Source of the DNA: Limanda limanda
Lineage: Eukaryota; Chordata; Actinopteri; Pleuronectiformes; Pleuronectidae
NCBI RefSeq assembly: GCF_963576545.1
Contig: NC_083647.1
Location: forward strand, 2,281,007 to 2,345,006
Length of the DNA stretch: 64,000 bases
Reading direction: 5' to 3'
The first letter of the stretch is position 1; each line of letters starts with the position of its first letter. The translations under genes were made by a program, and so were the position numbers. Of the stretch, positions 34,916 to 46,467 are shown one piece after another. The notes under the pieces were generated by a model. The model worked only from the letters and a program-made list of their open reading frames with translations. It did no database searches and had not been told where the DNA came from.

Positions 34916-37900
34916 CAACTAAACAGCATTCAACCTAGAGATTGCCAAACTAATACCAATAACATATAATGGGTTTGTTTGACTTTGTGTGTGTAAGTCT
35001 GATTATTTGTAGGTCCCTGAACTTTGAGCACTGTATGTTGAAAGGGCTAAATCACAACCAGAATAATGCTGAGACTTGACAAAGAAATTGGCACTTCAAT
35101 GTATCTGATATTTAAACGTAGACTATGCCCAAATACGCAGTCTGGACTTTACTTCTCGTGGCATTTTATTTATATTGATATAAACTAAAGCTTTGCAGCT
35201 ACAAAAAAAGATATGATTCCACCTATGAATCTTTTCGAGAAGTTTTTTAAGATTCAAACCTTAAAGTCACAAACCACCGTCATGAACTCCTGCTTGTAGC
35301 ATGTTCTTGAATTCACCCCAAATCAAAGATTTTCCATTCCTGGTATGGCTCAACTTCCCAGTATGCCATATATTCTGTGAATGTATTTACTGGAAAGTTG
35401 CACAGCACAAGCTTCCATACGAATAGCAGATGTGTACTCAGTAAACATGTCATATCAGTCCAAAAACAGATGTCGGCTCAGTGTGCTGATGTATCAGGTG
35501 CCATCACCAAGAAGATTAGCACAGTGTGCCAACATCTTACCTGACTTTTACTCTGAGCACCATGAGTTCACATATTGTGGAAAATGTTTCCTTTGTAACA
35601 TTTTGTAAAGCAATGGGTTTATGGCACAGGTTTTCAAACTTGGAGGTGGTCCTTCCTCAGGGGGGCTCCAAACAATTTATAGGAAAACCTGAATGTGTGA
35701 GATGGAGATATTACAAACTGAAATATGCACAAACAGCAACTATAAGCTATATTTAATATACTGTGTTGAGTGTTCATGGGATCAAATAACATAATAGAGA
35801 TTGCAGAGGCCTTGCAGAAATCGAGCGAAACATGGCAAGTGAACTGATGTGGAGTGAGGTTGTTGACAGAGTGTAAATATGCAATGTCAGCTAAAGTTAT
35901 CCTTGAACACAACATGTGTTGATTCAACCCGATCATTTTTTAAGATAATTTCCCCTTAAAATTGTATTTTGTATTGTTTCAATTTGAATTAATTTGGTTC
36001 AGAATGTAGTTTTATCAAACCCACAACTAAAAACTACCATGAAGTTGAATCTGACTGATTTTGGATGGAAGTGTTCCAGTGTATAAATATATATATATAT
36101 ATTAGCAATGTATACAGTTTATATTAATCAAATGTGCCATTTTATCGCATTAGCAAATCACTCAATCTTATTTCTGTTGTTTTGTTCACTGCACAACAGG
36201 ATGGCATGTGGGACGAGGGCAGAGTGTTCATGTGTATTTAGGGGGTTGTACTTGGAAGAGACAGAATCAATAAATGTGACACAGTCTGTTGGACTCTATT
36301 ACCACCCTCCACTTGGCAAATATGTAACAACGAGTAAGTCTGTGCAGATGGCATAACCTTATATAATGTTACGAAAGAGGATTGAAAGAGGTCATCTGTG
36401 TGAGGGCTGCCCTGTGTTAGGTTGCAGTTTGGCTTTAACAGTGTATTGTTTCTCAGAGACTTGACTGCATTGTTATACAAAGTTACTGCATATTATGTGC
36501 AGAACCTCCAGCTCAGTCAAACAAGCATCGACATTCTAATAAGTTTGAAACAGCTTCCATTTGTATTGTCCCACCAATGTCCTCAAATCAGCTAAACTTT
36601 GACTGAGACAGTTTGTTTTTTGAGCATTTGTTCTGAAATTGAAATACCAATGGCAAGTAAAGGTAAAACGATTATTATGAAAAGAAAAGATTTTAGATTG
36701 TGTGTTAGATCCCTTTAGTGCCCAAGAAAATAATGAGTGTATAAAACACATCAATGCAAGGGTCAAGTTAAAAAAGAAAGTTACTCTGACATCTATCTGG
36801 TGCAGTTTACAACAGAGGGTTTGTATCCTCATTTTCAATTTGCCTTTTTCTTCTGTTCAAAGTTAATTAGACTGACCTTGGGGTTTGTTTTCAACCTGTC
36901 TGGTCATCCGGCTGTGTTTGTTGCCCCATTCCCATGTTCCTTGATTGTAGTGTTTGCCTTGGGTAGCATCCTGCAATCATACTCAGTGTTTACAGTGACA
37001 GTACAAGTGTCATGGAATGAATGGCTGAAATATTTTGTAAAGACAAAATAGGGTCAGGGTCATAATTCAAGCACCTGACTTGGGGGACATCCTCTGCTTT
37101 ATACCATTTTGGTTTAACATGTAACTTAATGTTTCACAAAAAGTATTTACTGTTGCTTCCATCTCAATGGACCAATTTGGTTTGCGGCGCTAAAATACAA
37201 CTAACTAACCAGCCAACTACATAGGTTATATTGTGTGTTTTAAGAAAATAAAAGGTAAATGCTGCTAGTGTCTACCTATTTTGAGCACAGGGGCTGATCC
37301 AGGGGTGGGTCCAAGGAGTCACTGGCCCCAGATGAAATCTGTTTGGTCCCTGTCCTGTCAGTAGTAGTCTTTTAATATTTAATAAACTGGACACCTACTA
37401 AAAGTACTCAAATATGACAATTGGTTGGGACATTTTATTTTCTAAGATTTTTGGAAGTTCATACTTTGCTTGAATAATTGATATATTTAATGATGTGTGG
37501 CTTTGCACAAAGAGCTAAGAGTGAACAGTAAACAAGGGTGACTTAAAAAAGCACCTTTCTGAATGAGGAATCGTGTATAAATGTTGGACATATAATTGGC
37601 CACCACTGTATGAATCGGATAGATTATGGAATATATTTCAGTATAGGCCTAAAAGGTCTCTATGGTTCATATCTCTCAGAGGAAATCAAGGTCTTGTTTT
37701 GTTTGCAGTTGTTGTTGACATGTCACTGCCTCCTTTTAACTGGTTTTGGCTCCATGTGTACCGACAGACTGGCCTTGGTGGACATGTGATGTGCTCACAG
37801 CTCCTTTGAAAAATAATTGCATTTTTCAACCAACTGTTAGCTATCCTTCAAGGTTTGCATTGGGACTGGATTAAATCACAACTGAAGCTGGGAATACTGT

Positions 37901-38139
37901 GGACAGGCTGGATAGGTTAGCAGTCCTTTATAGGGGTGACATTTAGACACAAACGACCATTCACACTCACATTCACACCTACTTTCAATTTAGAGAATCA
38001 ATAATTGTGTCTCTAATACATAGCATTGAAACTGCCATGGTTAAGATCACCAACGACCTCGTCTGTGCAACTGACTCGCCCTCCTCATCCTTCTTGACCT
38101 CACCGCCGCCTACACGTACAAGATCCACTGAACATGTCA

Positions 38140-38600
38140 CATCTCTGCTTATTCAGTTACACTGGCTCCCTGTATCACATCACATCAACTTCTAAATAAT
38201 TTTGTTCTCTGTTATAGGGACTCTTAATTTATCACACGGCTACTCACAGATAGTCGATTAGTTACAACCGTTGACCTCAGCACAATGGGTGCCATGGCCT
38301 TCTCTCATGCTGCAACCAATCTCTGGAACTCCCTTCCCCACCACCTCTGCACACTGGACTCCATTACCAAAGTTTTAACTTATGAACTCACTCTTACTTC
38401 TTTTCAATGCAGCTTATTTATATTTCTGTTTGCTACAAATATGGATTCAAATTGATGCAACTTCTGCTCTTTTGCACTGTTGATGGTAATTATGTTTAAT
38501 TACGTTTACTGCCGATTGGTTGATTAATTGCTGTTGATGTTATCCGATGTAAGGTAACCTTGATTGTTCCCGAAAGGCACCATTAAATAAAATGTATGAT
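38140..38600 (+). mobile_element. L2-like LINE 3' end, decayed
   Basis: Starts with LHWLPVSHHINF, the usual fish L2 'LHWLPV..RI.FKI' landmark, followed by a stop. Later come ATNLWNSLPHH-like remains (AACCAATCTCTGGAACTCCCTTCC) and a tail with CGAAAGGCACCATTAAATAAAATGTATGAT. Several stops are present. Confidence 0.6.
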
Positions 38601-39069
38601 CATTATTGTTATTATTGTTGTTAATAATGCACACAATTTCCTTTGAAAGGTGCTGCACCCGCGGTAATGAGGTGCCTTGTTTCGCCCTAAAATAAACCAT
38701 ATTATTATTATTAATCAGAAATTAACATTTTACGACCCTACTAACCTGACATGCAGATCAACCGTGAGTCTGTGGGGATAATTTCAATAGGCGCATCACT
38801 AGTGGGTACATTACTAGCCTGCACAGCTGCAAGTTCATGAAAATATTAAGTGGTTACAGGTGTAACTTTAGCCTTCTCTTGACATGGTAGCTCTTTCTCT
38901 CCTAAACTGTCTTGTAATGACACCATTGTTTTGTTCTGACATTCTTATATATGCTAATTCTAAGCTAACAGATAAGTTGCACTACATACAAGATGGCGAC
39001 TTCTGAAGGTTCACTATTATATCGCTCCTGTAAAATAAGTTCAGTGTACAGCTTGTAGAAAACTTGGCT

Positions 39070-39290
39070 TTGTCTTATTGTATTAAATTTAATGATTTGC
39101 CCTTTGCTGCTGTTGGTATTATGTTGCTTTTTAATGACTGATTTGGAAGGTTAGTCTACAACCCACCAGTACAATTAGTAATAAGAGGAGATAATACTAA
39201 CACTAGCTATTTTTAGTCCTACCAGTGACTATAAAGTGAATAAAAGGACAAATAAAAAGGAATGAAAAATACAAATGTAATGTCTATTTA
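39070..39290 (+). repeat. dispersed direct repeat, copy A
   Basis: TTTGTCTTATTGTAT..ACAAATGTAATGTCTAT. It shares about 200 bp with copy B at 40746-41053. Not identified as a known transposon. Confidence 0.8.
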
Positions 39291-40745
39291 TTACTCAGTG
39301 ATTCCACAAAATTGTTCTTCGATATTCTCAGTAGTAACTTGGGTCTTGCTTGAGACTTGATGGTTACGACTGGAGACTTTCTTGAGGTTTGTACTATTGT
39401 GACTTACTACCACCTTTGAATGTCAAAAATAATGATTCCTATAATAAAACCATCATTAAGTGTACCTTGGTGGCAGTGGCTTTCTCAGCTGGTCACTCCC
39501 AGTGGATACAGTCAGATGACCTGTGTGGAGGAGTACAAGGCCTTTTCTTAGTTTGCACTGGTAACCTGTAAGAGTGGCTGGCTGATGCTTCAGCACCTTA
39601 GTTGGGAACAGCTCCCCTCTGTGCTGCCGGTCTGAAGGAGGGAGCCCCGGTCAGGTCTTGTTGATGTTGCCAACCAGGATGGTGTACTTCTTCAACAGGT
39701 TATTGGCGACAATATGGTACATTTAAAAGTCGTCCCTGGGGACATTTCTCCTGTTTGCGATGTATGGCTCCACCAGTTTCATGCCCACAAGGGATACTAG
39801 AGGTGAAGATAACATTTGTGGTTCAAACCAGCAGACCATACACACACATTGTAGGGTACATGCTTTGGCTTGGCCTCCAAAGTCATTTATTAAGAAAACC
39901 AAAATGTGTGTGGAATGCTACATTCTATTATGGGTACTAATCCTAAATGAATCCTGACGAATCTTCTTAAATACGGTCCCTTAAGGGTAATAGAAATATT
40001 TCAGTTTTATTTTGCCAAATAATTTTTTTTTTTTAAAACATGATTTTGTGCATTTCATTATTTTGCATTATGACAGAAAGGCACATGCACGCAACATTCC
40101 TTATTATTTTGCCGTATTTGCCCGTCACTGGGCAGTCCCAGCAGGCCATTGCAAAAGATAACCTTTGGAGGGAAAACTGACCAGACTTAAAATCAAATAA
40201 ATTTCATTTACACAAAATAAATAACTGGATTTATCTATCCCGCTGATTTACTGTCTGAAGTAGATCTGCCTGGTCCCTGTGTTTATTTGGATGTTTGCTG
40301 TCTGTCTGTCCTTTCAGACAGGTCAATACTCCTTTCATACTCTCTGCCAGTGACCTTGTCAAACAGAGGAGATAATGAGACTTTTAGTACTTGTTTCTGA
40401 CACAAATTTTAGTTTTCACTTGCTCTGAAGTGACAAATGTTCACACTGCCAAACTAAACATTAGAGTGCACGTCCTTGCTCTTGATACTGGTGTCAGTTA
40501 CAGTTTTACAGTGACTTAACAACAGTAGAGGAAAATGTAGCCCAGTCATATCTGTTCTCTTTGTGTCTTGTTGTGATTGTTACGGTGCTCTAAAATGCCC
40601 GGTTACGTTGTAACCTTGGTGCTCTGAGCGAACTAATAGAGATGTATATGAATACATATACATTCATACTGTATATTATATTGTAAGCCTGGCTCTATTT
40701 ATATTTTTTTTATTTGATTGAAGCTGGGACCAATAAAAACTAGTC

Positions 40746-41053
40746 TTTGTCTTATTGTATCAAATTGAATGATGTACCCTTTGCTGCTGTTGATGTTACA
40801 GTAGTAACCTTGAATGACAATATCGTCACAAGACCTAACACTAACATGTACTCATTATTTTGTTTTTATTGTCCATATTTGTAAAAGATTTTGTAATGGC
40901 TGATTTGGAAGGTTAGTTAACAGCCCACCATCACAATAAGTAATAAGCGGAGATAATACTAACAATAGCTATTTCGTGTCTTACCAGAGACTGTAAAGTG
41001 AATAAGAGGACAATTAAAAAGGATTTAAAAATACAAATGTAATGTCTATATAC
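40746..41053 (+). repeat. dispersed direct repeat, copy B
   Basis: Homologous to 39070-39290 but with about 90 extra bp after CTGCTGTTG. Shared words include TGATTTGGAAGGTTAGT and GAGATAATACTAACA. Confidence 0.8.
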
Positions 41054-41783
41054 TATAAATAGTAATGTGTACTACAGTCGTTTAGAGCTTGGGAAATCAA
41101 TAATAGCTGTATCAATTCTCATCGCCAATATTAGGAAGAATTTAGTGTTTTTTTGGACAAATGGAAAAGGGGCTCTACTAACACATTTCTAGTGCCTCAC
41201 ACCACAGGCTTCAGACATCCACTTTTCCCATGTTTCAAGCCATTTCTCTTCATGTTCATCCATTGCTGCTGAGGAAAGCCATCAAAGTTTGCACCTGTAC
41301 TTTTTGCCCTAGTATAGTGTCTAAGGTTACCATGGTGAAATGGTAAGACATGTTTTGATGACAGATAATTTCGTGAGCAGTAGCTGCATTCTCTCTTTGT
41401 TTACAGCTGCTTTAATTTGGAAACTGGAGGTATTCACAGCAGACACTCCTTCTGATAAGCACTGTCATGCCTTCACTCTCCAGATGCAATCCATTCACCT
41501 CCCCATTTTGATAAAAACATGCATTTTTAAGCATATTTGAAAAAAAAAGAAATAGCAGCGACACTGCCAAAGAAGAGGAAACTTCGTCCGACTTACATAA
41601 GATAAATTGGAAACAGCATCACTTCTGACATCGTGTGAAAACATCTGTGTTACATTAAAAGTAATGTGATGACGTATTAACAGATACCGGATCACTTTTG
41701 TAGAGTCCTACAATTACATAATTCAAACAGTCTTGATGAATGCAGTAGGAATATCCACTGTTCTTTTTATTGTATATAAAGCC

Positions 41784-42344
41784 TGTAGTGGCCGTTCCAC
41801 TCCGTTCCAATATGACGGCCACTTGATTTTGTCTGAGGGAGTATTTGTAACAGCTGACTCGTGTCCACATACTAGCCAGGCCCGACCCTGCGTGGCAACC
41901 CACTGTTCCACGAACACATGAGGCGGGTTAATCTTGAAGTGATTTTATTCAAGTTGGTGTGGCTGTAAGCCTTACAGCACCTGATATTCCCAGGCAGTCT
42001 TCACGTCGATGTCACTCAAAATTGCAAGCATGTTTCACGTTAAATTCACGGTCAAAACTTGTTGGAGTAAACTCCTGCAGACTCCTTAAACTCACCAATC
42101 TTCTTGTGCGTCACTTAACCAACCCCGCTAGCTCACGACCCACCTGATATAGAGAACCGCCTTACGGCTTCATCAAACTGTTGCAAAAAAACCCCAAAAT
42201 ATATACTTGAAATATAGAAACCACGATATACAACATAAAATTTAACTGCACAAAACTTAAACTACAAACCTGGATAATATAAGAGATTGTAAACCAACAT
42301 AAATGTTTAACTATACACACACATACTGCATAATGGCTCTTACA
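41784..42344 (-). repeat. 3' LTR of the BEL/Pao element
   Basis: 561 bp, TG..CA ends on the minus strand. A purine-rich stretch (AGGGGCCGGAAT on the minus strand, 42345-42356) sits just inside it and may be the polypurine tract. Confidence 0.9.
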
Positions 42345-42552
42345 ATTCCGGCCCCTAATTATAAGGCAGGATAACTTTATAATTATTTAAACATGCAACA
42401 TAATCACATGAGCCATATTAAACCACAATAACAAACACGACATTTCTTTGTCGTGTTTGTCTTTTTTTTACACTTTGTATGCACACGAGAAGAAGTAATC
42501 CGTCTTCACCCCGCAATGGAGTTCAAAAGTTCAACAGACACGGTATTTACTC

Positions 42553-44445
42553 TTAAGTGTCCATGGCACTATCCCTGCATTCTCTGAGCGGACCATTAAC
42601 AGTCCAACCAAGAATTGTTTTCACAGCATATGGCCCATTGCTTTGACTGTGGATAACCTTCCATGGCTCGGAAGCAGCTTCATGCACATTATTTCCGATG
42701 AGGAGCCCTATTTCAGCATCGATGTGTGGCAGCCTCACGTTATGGAGATACGGCCATGCTTGTATGTCTTCATCCATGGGAATATGTTCCTTTTTTACTG
42801 GAAGGCTCTTTTGAGTAAAGACCTTTGGCATGCTGATGAAACTAGTTTCCTCAACTCCACAGACCTCCAGATCTCTAAGAAGGCAACTTTTCACTTCCTT
42901 TGTTGAGCCCATTGTGGTTAAGATCAGCTCAGTTCCTTTTCCCTGAAGATTGAGCTGCCTTGCTAAAGAGTCTGTGCAAAAGGTTGCTGAGCTCCCAGGG
43001 TCAACAAACGCATACGTTTCAACAACCTTGTTCCCGTTCTTTGCCTTGACGTAGACTGGAAGTATGGCAAGAACACACTTGTCTCCGGCCCCAACACAGG
43101 CGTCTTTCTTCTGGCTTAGGCTTACTAATGCACTGGAGACAACAGCTCGATCTGAAGAAGCATCCTCTTGCCTTTTTACACCTGACTGGCTGTAGGCGTC
43201 CTCGTCTCTGTAAATGTGTAACATGCTGGGATGCTTTCCTGAACATGTTTGACATGACATTTTCTTTTTACAGTCTTTACTCACATGTCCTTTAACTAGG
43301 CATCCGAAGCAAAGTCCAGCCTTCCATATGAAATCCAGCTTGTCCTTATGAGGTTTTTCTGCAATACAACGACACTCCTCTAGTGTGTGATTCCTTTTGC
43401 AGAACAAGCATGGCTTAGTGAAAGCTACAGTGTTTGATGTACTGAAATTCCATGTCTTTGACCTTTCATCGTCTTTCTCTTCAGCTGTGGCCACATCTGT
43501 AGCAAAGCTGCTCCCTTTTATTCTTTCTTTCTGGAAATTTCTCTCCATCATTGAAACTTTCTTTTCCTTATTTTCAGCAGCAGGGCCTTGCAAGTCTCCA
43601 AAGAGAGGGTCTGTGATGATCCTTGCTTGCCTGTCCACAAAAGCGACTAGATCTTCAAATCTCACTCTCCTCTGACTCTTTTCCTGGATCTCGAATGCAA
43701 GCGCCCGCCATTGCTCTTTCATTTTGTAGGGCAGCTTGGAGACAATAACTCTCATGTTTGTAGGGTTATCCAACTCATCCATGTAGTCCACATCTTCTAA
43801 AGCGTTACGACAGCCCAAGAGGAAGAGAGAGAAACTGTTCAGTGCCACACCGTCCTCAGATTTTATCTGTGGCCAGCTAAACACCTTTTCCATTAATGCT
43901 GTGGCAATTTTCAGCGAGTTACCATAGCGACCAACCAGCATTTGCATGGCTTCATGGTAACCACGATGTGCTGGCATATGCTGGCAACTTTTCACAAGGG
44001 CTTGTGGCTCACCTCGTGTGTACTGCTCCAAGAAGTACAGTTTGTCAGCGTTGTTGTCTGTTCTGGAATCTACAGTATGTTCGAAAGCCTTGAGAAATGA
44101 TCTAAATTCAAGTGGGTCACCACAGAAAACAGGAATGTCTCGTTTTGGCAGACGTGCTAAGTTCTGATTTTTCACAAGCAGCTCTGTGATGTCAGCCTGC
44201 TGCTTAATGACATTGAAGATATCCTTTGTGGTGTCATCTTGGTCCTGAAAAACCCCATGGGATGTTGCAGCTGATTTTTCTTCTCTGTGTTCTTTAGATC
44301 TAGCTCCACCTGCAGTAAGCATCCTATCAGGAGACTTTTCATCCCTGATGGGGTCGTGTGTTCGACGGTGTCCTGCTTCTGGCTGGGCAATTTCCTTCTT
44401 TAAATGAGTGTGTGACAGATTTACAGCAGCTACATACTTGTTCAT
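42553..44445 (-). pseudogene. BEL/Pao gag-protease frame (630 codons)
   Basis: The C-terminal part of gag plus protease. It has a DUF1759-type core at about residues 95-285 (FCGDPLEFRSFLKAFE..LYFLEQYTRGEPQALV). Zinc-knuckle-like clusters follow at about 346-410 (CLFCKRNHTLEEC, CFGCLVKGHVSKDC). A DUF1758-type aspartic protease has D482 in AFVDPGSSATFC. The frame stops soon after VKTILGWTVNGPL, the point where reverse transcriptase normally begins. The true gag start lies beyond the solo-LTR insertion at 44480-45016. The 630 codons here are uninterrupted, which fits the youth of the copy. Confidence 0.85.
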
Positions 44446-44479
44446 AGGATCACTTTTAACAGGGGAATCATATTCTTCA

Positions 44480-45016
44480 TGTCACGGTTTGGATGGAGAG
44501 ATGGACCCAAATGCAGAAATTATAAAGTAAAAGGTAATTTAATTAAATAAGTATTTAACAAAACAAACAAAACATAAACACTAAACAGTTAACAAACAAA
44601 ACACGAGGCTTACGCGGGGATACAGGAGATCAGGAGATCATGAAAGCACCATGGAAGGCAGGAGGGAAGACGAACAAACACCGCAGGAACACAGGACAGA
44701 CAACACCGCAGGAAAAACAGGACAGACAACACCGCAGGAAAAACAGACAATCCGACCCCGGACAAAGGGAAGACAGAGGATTAAATACACAGGGAAGGGA
44801 GGGGCAATTGAACACAGGTGTAACACATGAGGGCAGAGGAAGACAATCACCGACAGGAAGTGAAGACAGAAACAACACACAAGGAACAGACTACAAAATA
44901 AAACAGGAAACAGAAACAGAGTGCAAACATGAAAACTCAAAACAACAGAGAACTCCCAAACAGAAAATACTTTTACAATTAAACTCAAACATGCACTAAA
45001 GTGCCAGATCCTGATA
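44480..45016 (-). mobile_element. solo LTR inserted in the BEL gag gene
   Basis: 537 bp flanked by CTTCA on both sides (44475-44479, 45017-45021). The minus strand ends ..CCAAACCGTGACA. Its 5' end reads TATCAGG where TG is expected, so one terminal base appears mutated. The internal text (CATTTGGGTCC, CACTTCCTG) matches the LTR style of fish Gypsy-like elements. The class is inferred from resemblance. ORFs inside it are not genes. Confidence 0.65.
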
Positions 45017-45021
45017 CTTCA

Positions 45022-45677
45022 TAGATTTTGATTTTAGCATTAGACACTGCCAGAGCGGTTTTGAGTTCCAGTTCCTCCTTCTCCATATTTAACTGTACTT
45101 CCTTCAATGCTAAAGCTTGCCTTTGTTGAAATACGGCTGCCTTAGCTTCCAGAGCTGCTCGCTTGGCTTCTTCCTTTAAGCGAGCAGAAGATGCTCTACT
45201 ACTTCCACTGCCAGACTTTGACCCGATAGATTGGGACACCATAGACACACTTTCCATATGAGTTACAGCCTCATCAACTTCTTGAGACTTTTCTTTTTCC
45301 AACTCAGCATCATTAATCCACGTTCCAGTCTTCTGAATGAATTCCTGCACCCTATCTTTCTTAGGATAGAACCACTCTTCTTGGTCCTTATTTATCTCAT
45401 CCTGATGAAGGTAGAGCAGAACCGTACTGTTGCATTCTTTGAAGTCCTCATAAGTAGCTTTAAGAACTTTCAGCCTTGACTTAACTTTCTCCAAGTTGCA
45501 GTTGTTTTCCATTAATAGATCCATTTCGTTTGACTTGTTTGTTAACATTCTTAATTTTCCTCTTCTGGCATTGATGTAATGATGGCTCCTTTCCTCCATT
45601 GACTTCACCGTAGTCCGCAAGTGCGTCAATATCATCATTCTCATCCGCCATGACGTATTGCTGATGTAACGTCTCAC
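45022..45677 (-). pseudogene. BEL/Pao gag N-terminus
   Basis: The frame includes RGKLRMLTNKSNEMDLLMEN, a typical BEL gag beginning. A basic/alanine-rich coiled-coil-like stretch follows (RLKEEAKRAALEAKAAVFQQ) and then KTALAVSNAKIKIYE. Here the solo LTR cuts the frame; gag resumes at about 44474 with EEYDSPVKSD. The likely start is an ATG near 45644-45630. Confidence 0.75.
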
Positions 45678-45885
45678 TTTGACAGCAGCCTGTTCTTATA
45701 GTCCCACAGCCCTACTGACATGCGCAAGTTGCTGTCTGTGTTCAACAATCCAATTTCCTGCGTAACTTCTGCGGCAGGTCCTTTCACGATCACTGGCACT
45801 TGTCCGTGCGCCCAGGTAATAGTCCGATCCTTCCTCGTCACGATGGCTCTCAAGTTTGTCCGCTGCGCTCTCAAGTTTTGACTTT

Positions 45886-46462
45886 TGTAGTGGCCGTTCC
45901 ACTCCGTTCCAATATGACGGCCACTTGATTTTGTCTGAGGGAGTATTTGTAACAGCTGACTCGTGTCCACATACTAGCCAGGCCCGACCCTACGTGGCAA
46001 CCCACTGTTCCACGAAAACATGAGGCGGGTTAATCTTGAAGTGATTTTATTCAAGTTGGTGTGGCTGTAAGCCTTACAGCACCTGATATTCCCAGGCAGT
46101 CTTCACGTCGATGTCACTCAAAATTGCAAGCATGTTTCACGTTAAATTCACGGTCAAAACTTGTTGGAGTAAACTCCTGCAGACTCCTTAAACTCACCAA
46201 TCTTCTTGTGCGTCACTTAACCAACCCCGCTGGCTCACGACCCACCTGATATAGAGAACCGCCTTACGGCTTCATCAAACTGTTGCAAAAAAAACCCGCA
46301 AACAGTGCTCAAAACAAAATATACTTGAAATATAGAAACCACGATATACAACATAAAATTTAACTGCACAAAACTTAAACTACAAACCTGGATAATATAA
46401 GAGATTGTAAACCAACATAAATGTTTAACTATACACACACATACTGCATAATGGCTCTTACA
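45886..46462 (-). repeat. 5' LTR of the BEL/Pao element
   Basis: 577 bp, 16 bp longer than the other LTR because of an indel near 46288-46315. The remainder differs at only three positions. Confidence 0.9.
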
Positions 46463-46467
46463 AAGCC

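Larger units (their letters stand above)
32114..41778. other. gene-poor AT-rich region
   Basis: No supported gene. Short frames (32330-32554, 35634-35936, 36108-36356, 36737-37051 and others) have no recognisable domains. Repeats that can be named are entered separately. Confidence 0.5.
41784..46462 (-). mobile_element. BEL/Pao-type LTR retrotransposon, internally deleted (4679 bp)
   Basis: Two LTRs in direct orientation (41784-42344 and 45886-46462; minus strand reads TGTAAGAGCC..CCACTACA) enclose gag and protease sequence. A 5-bp target duplication AAGCC flanks the whole (41779-41783, 46463-46467). The LTRs show three substitutions plus one short indel, so the insertion is recent. Reverse transcriptase, RNase H and integrase are absent: the internal region ends about 200 bp after the protease frame. 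A solo LTR of another family (44480-45016) interrupts gag. The copy is non-autonomous. Confidence 0.9.

Noticed and set aside
41959..42147. Identical 62-codon frames at 41959-42147 and 46061-46249
   Set aside because: They are the same stretch of the two BEL LTRs, not a duplicated gene.
44630..44999. Overlapping 82-119-codon frames on both strands
   Set aside because: They lie wholly within the solo LTR and are by-products of its pyrimidine/purine bias.
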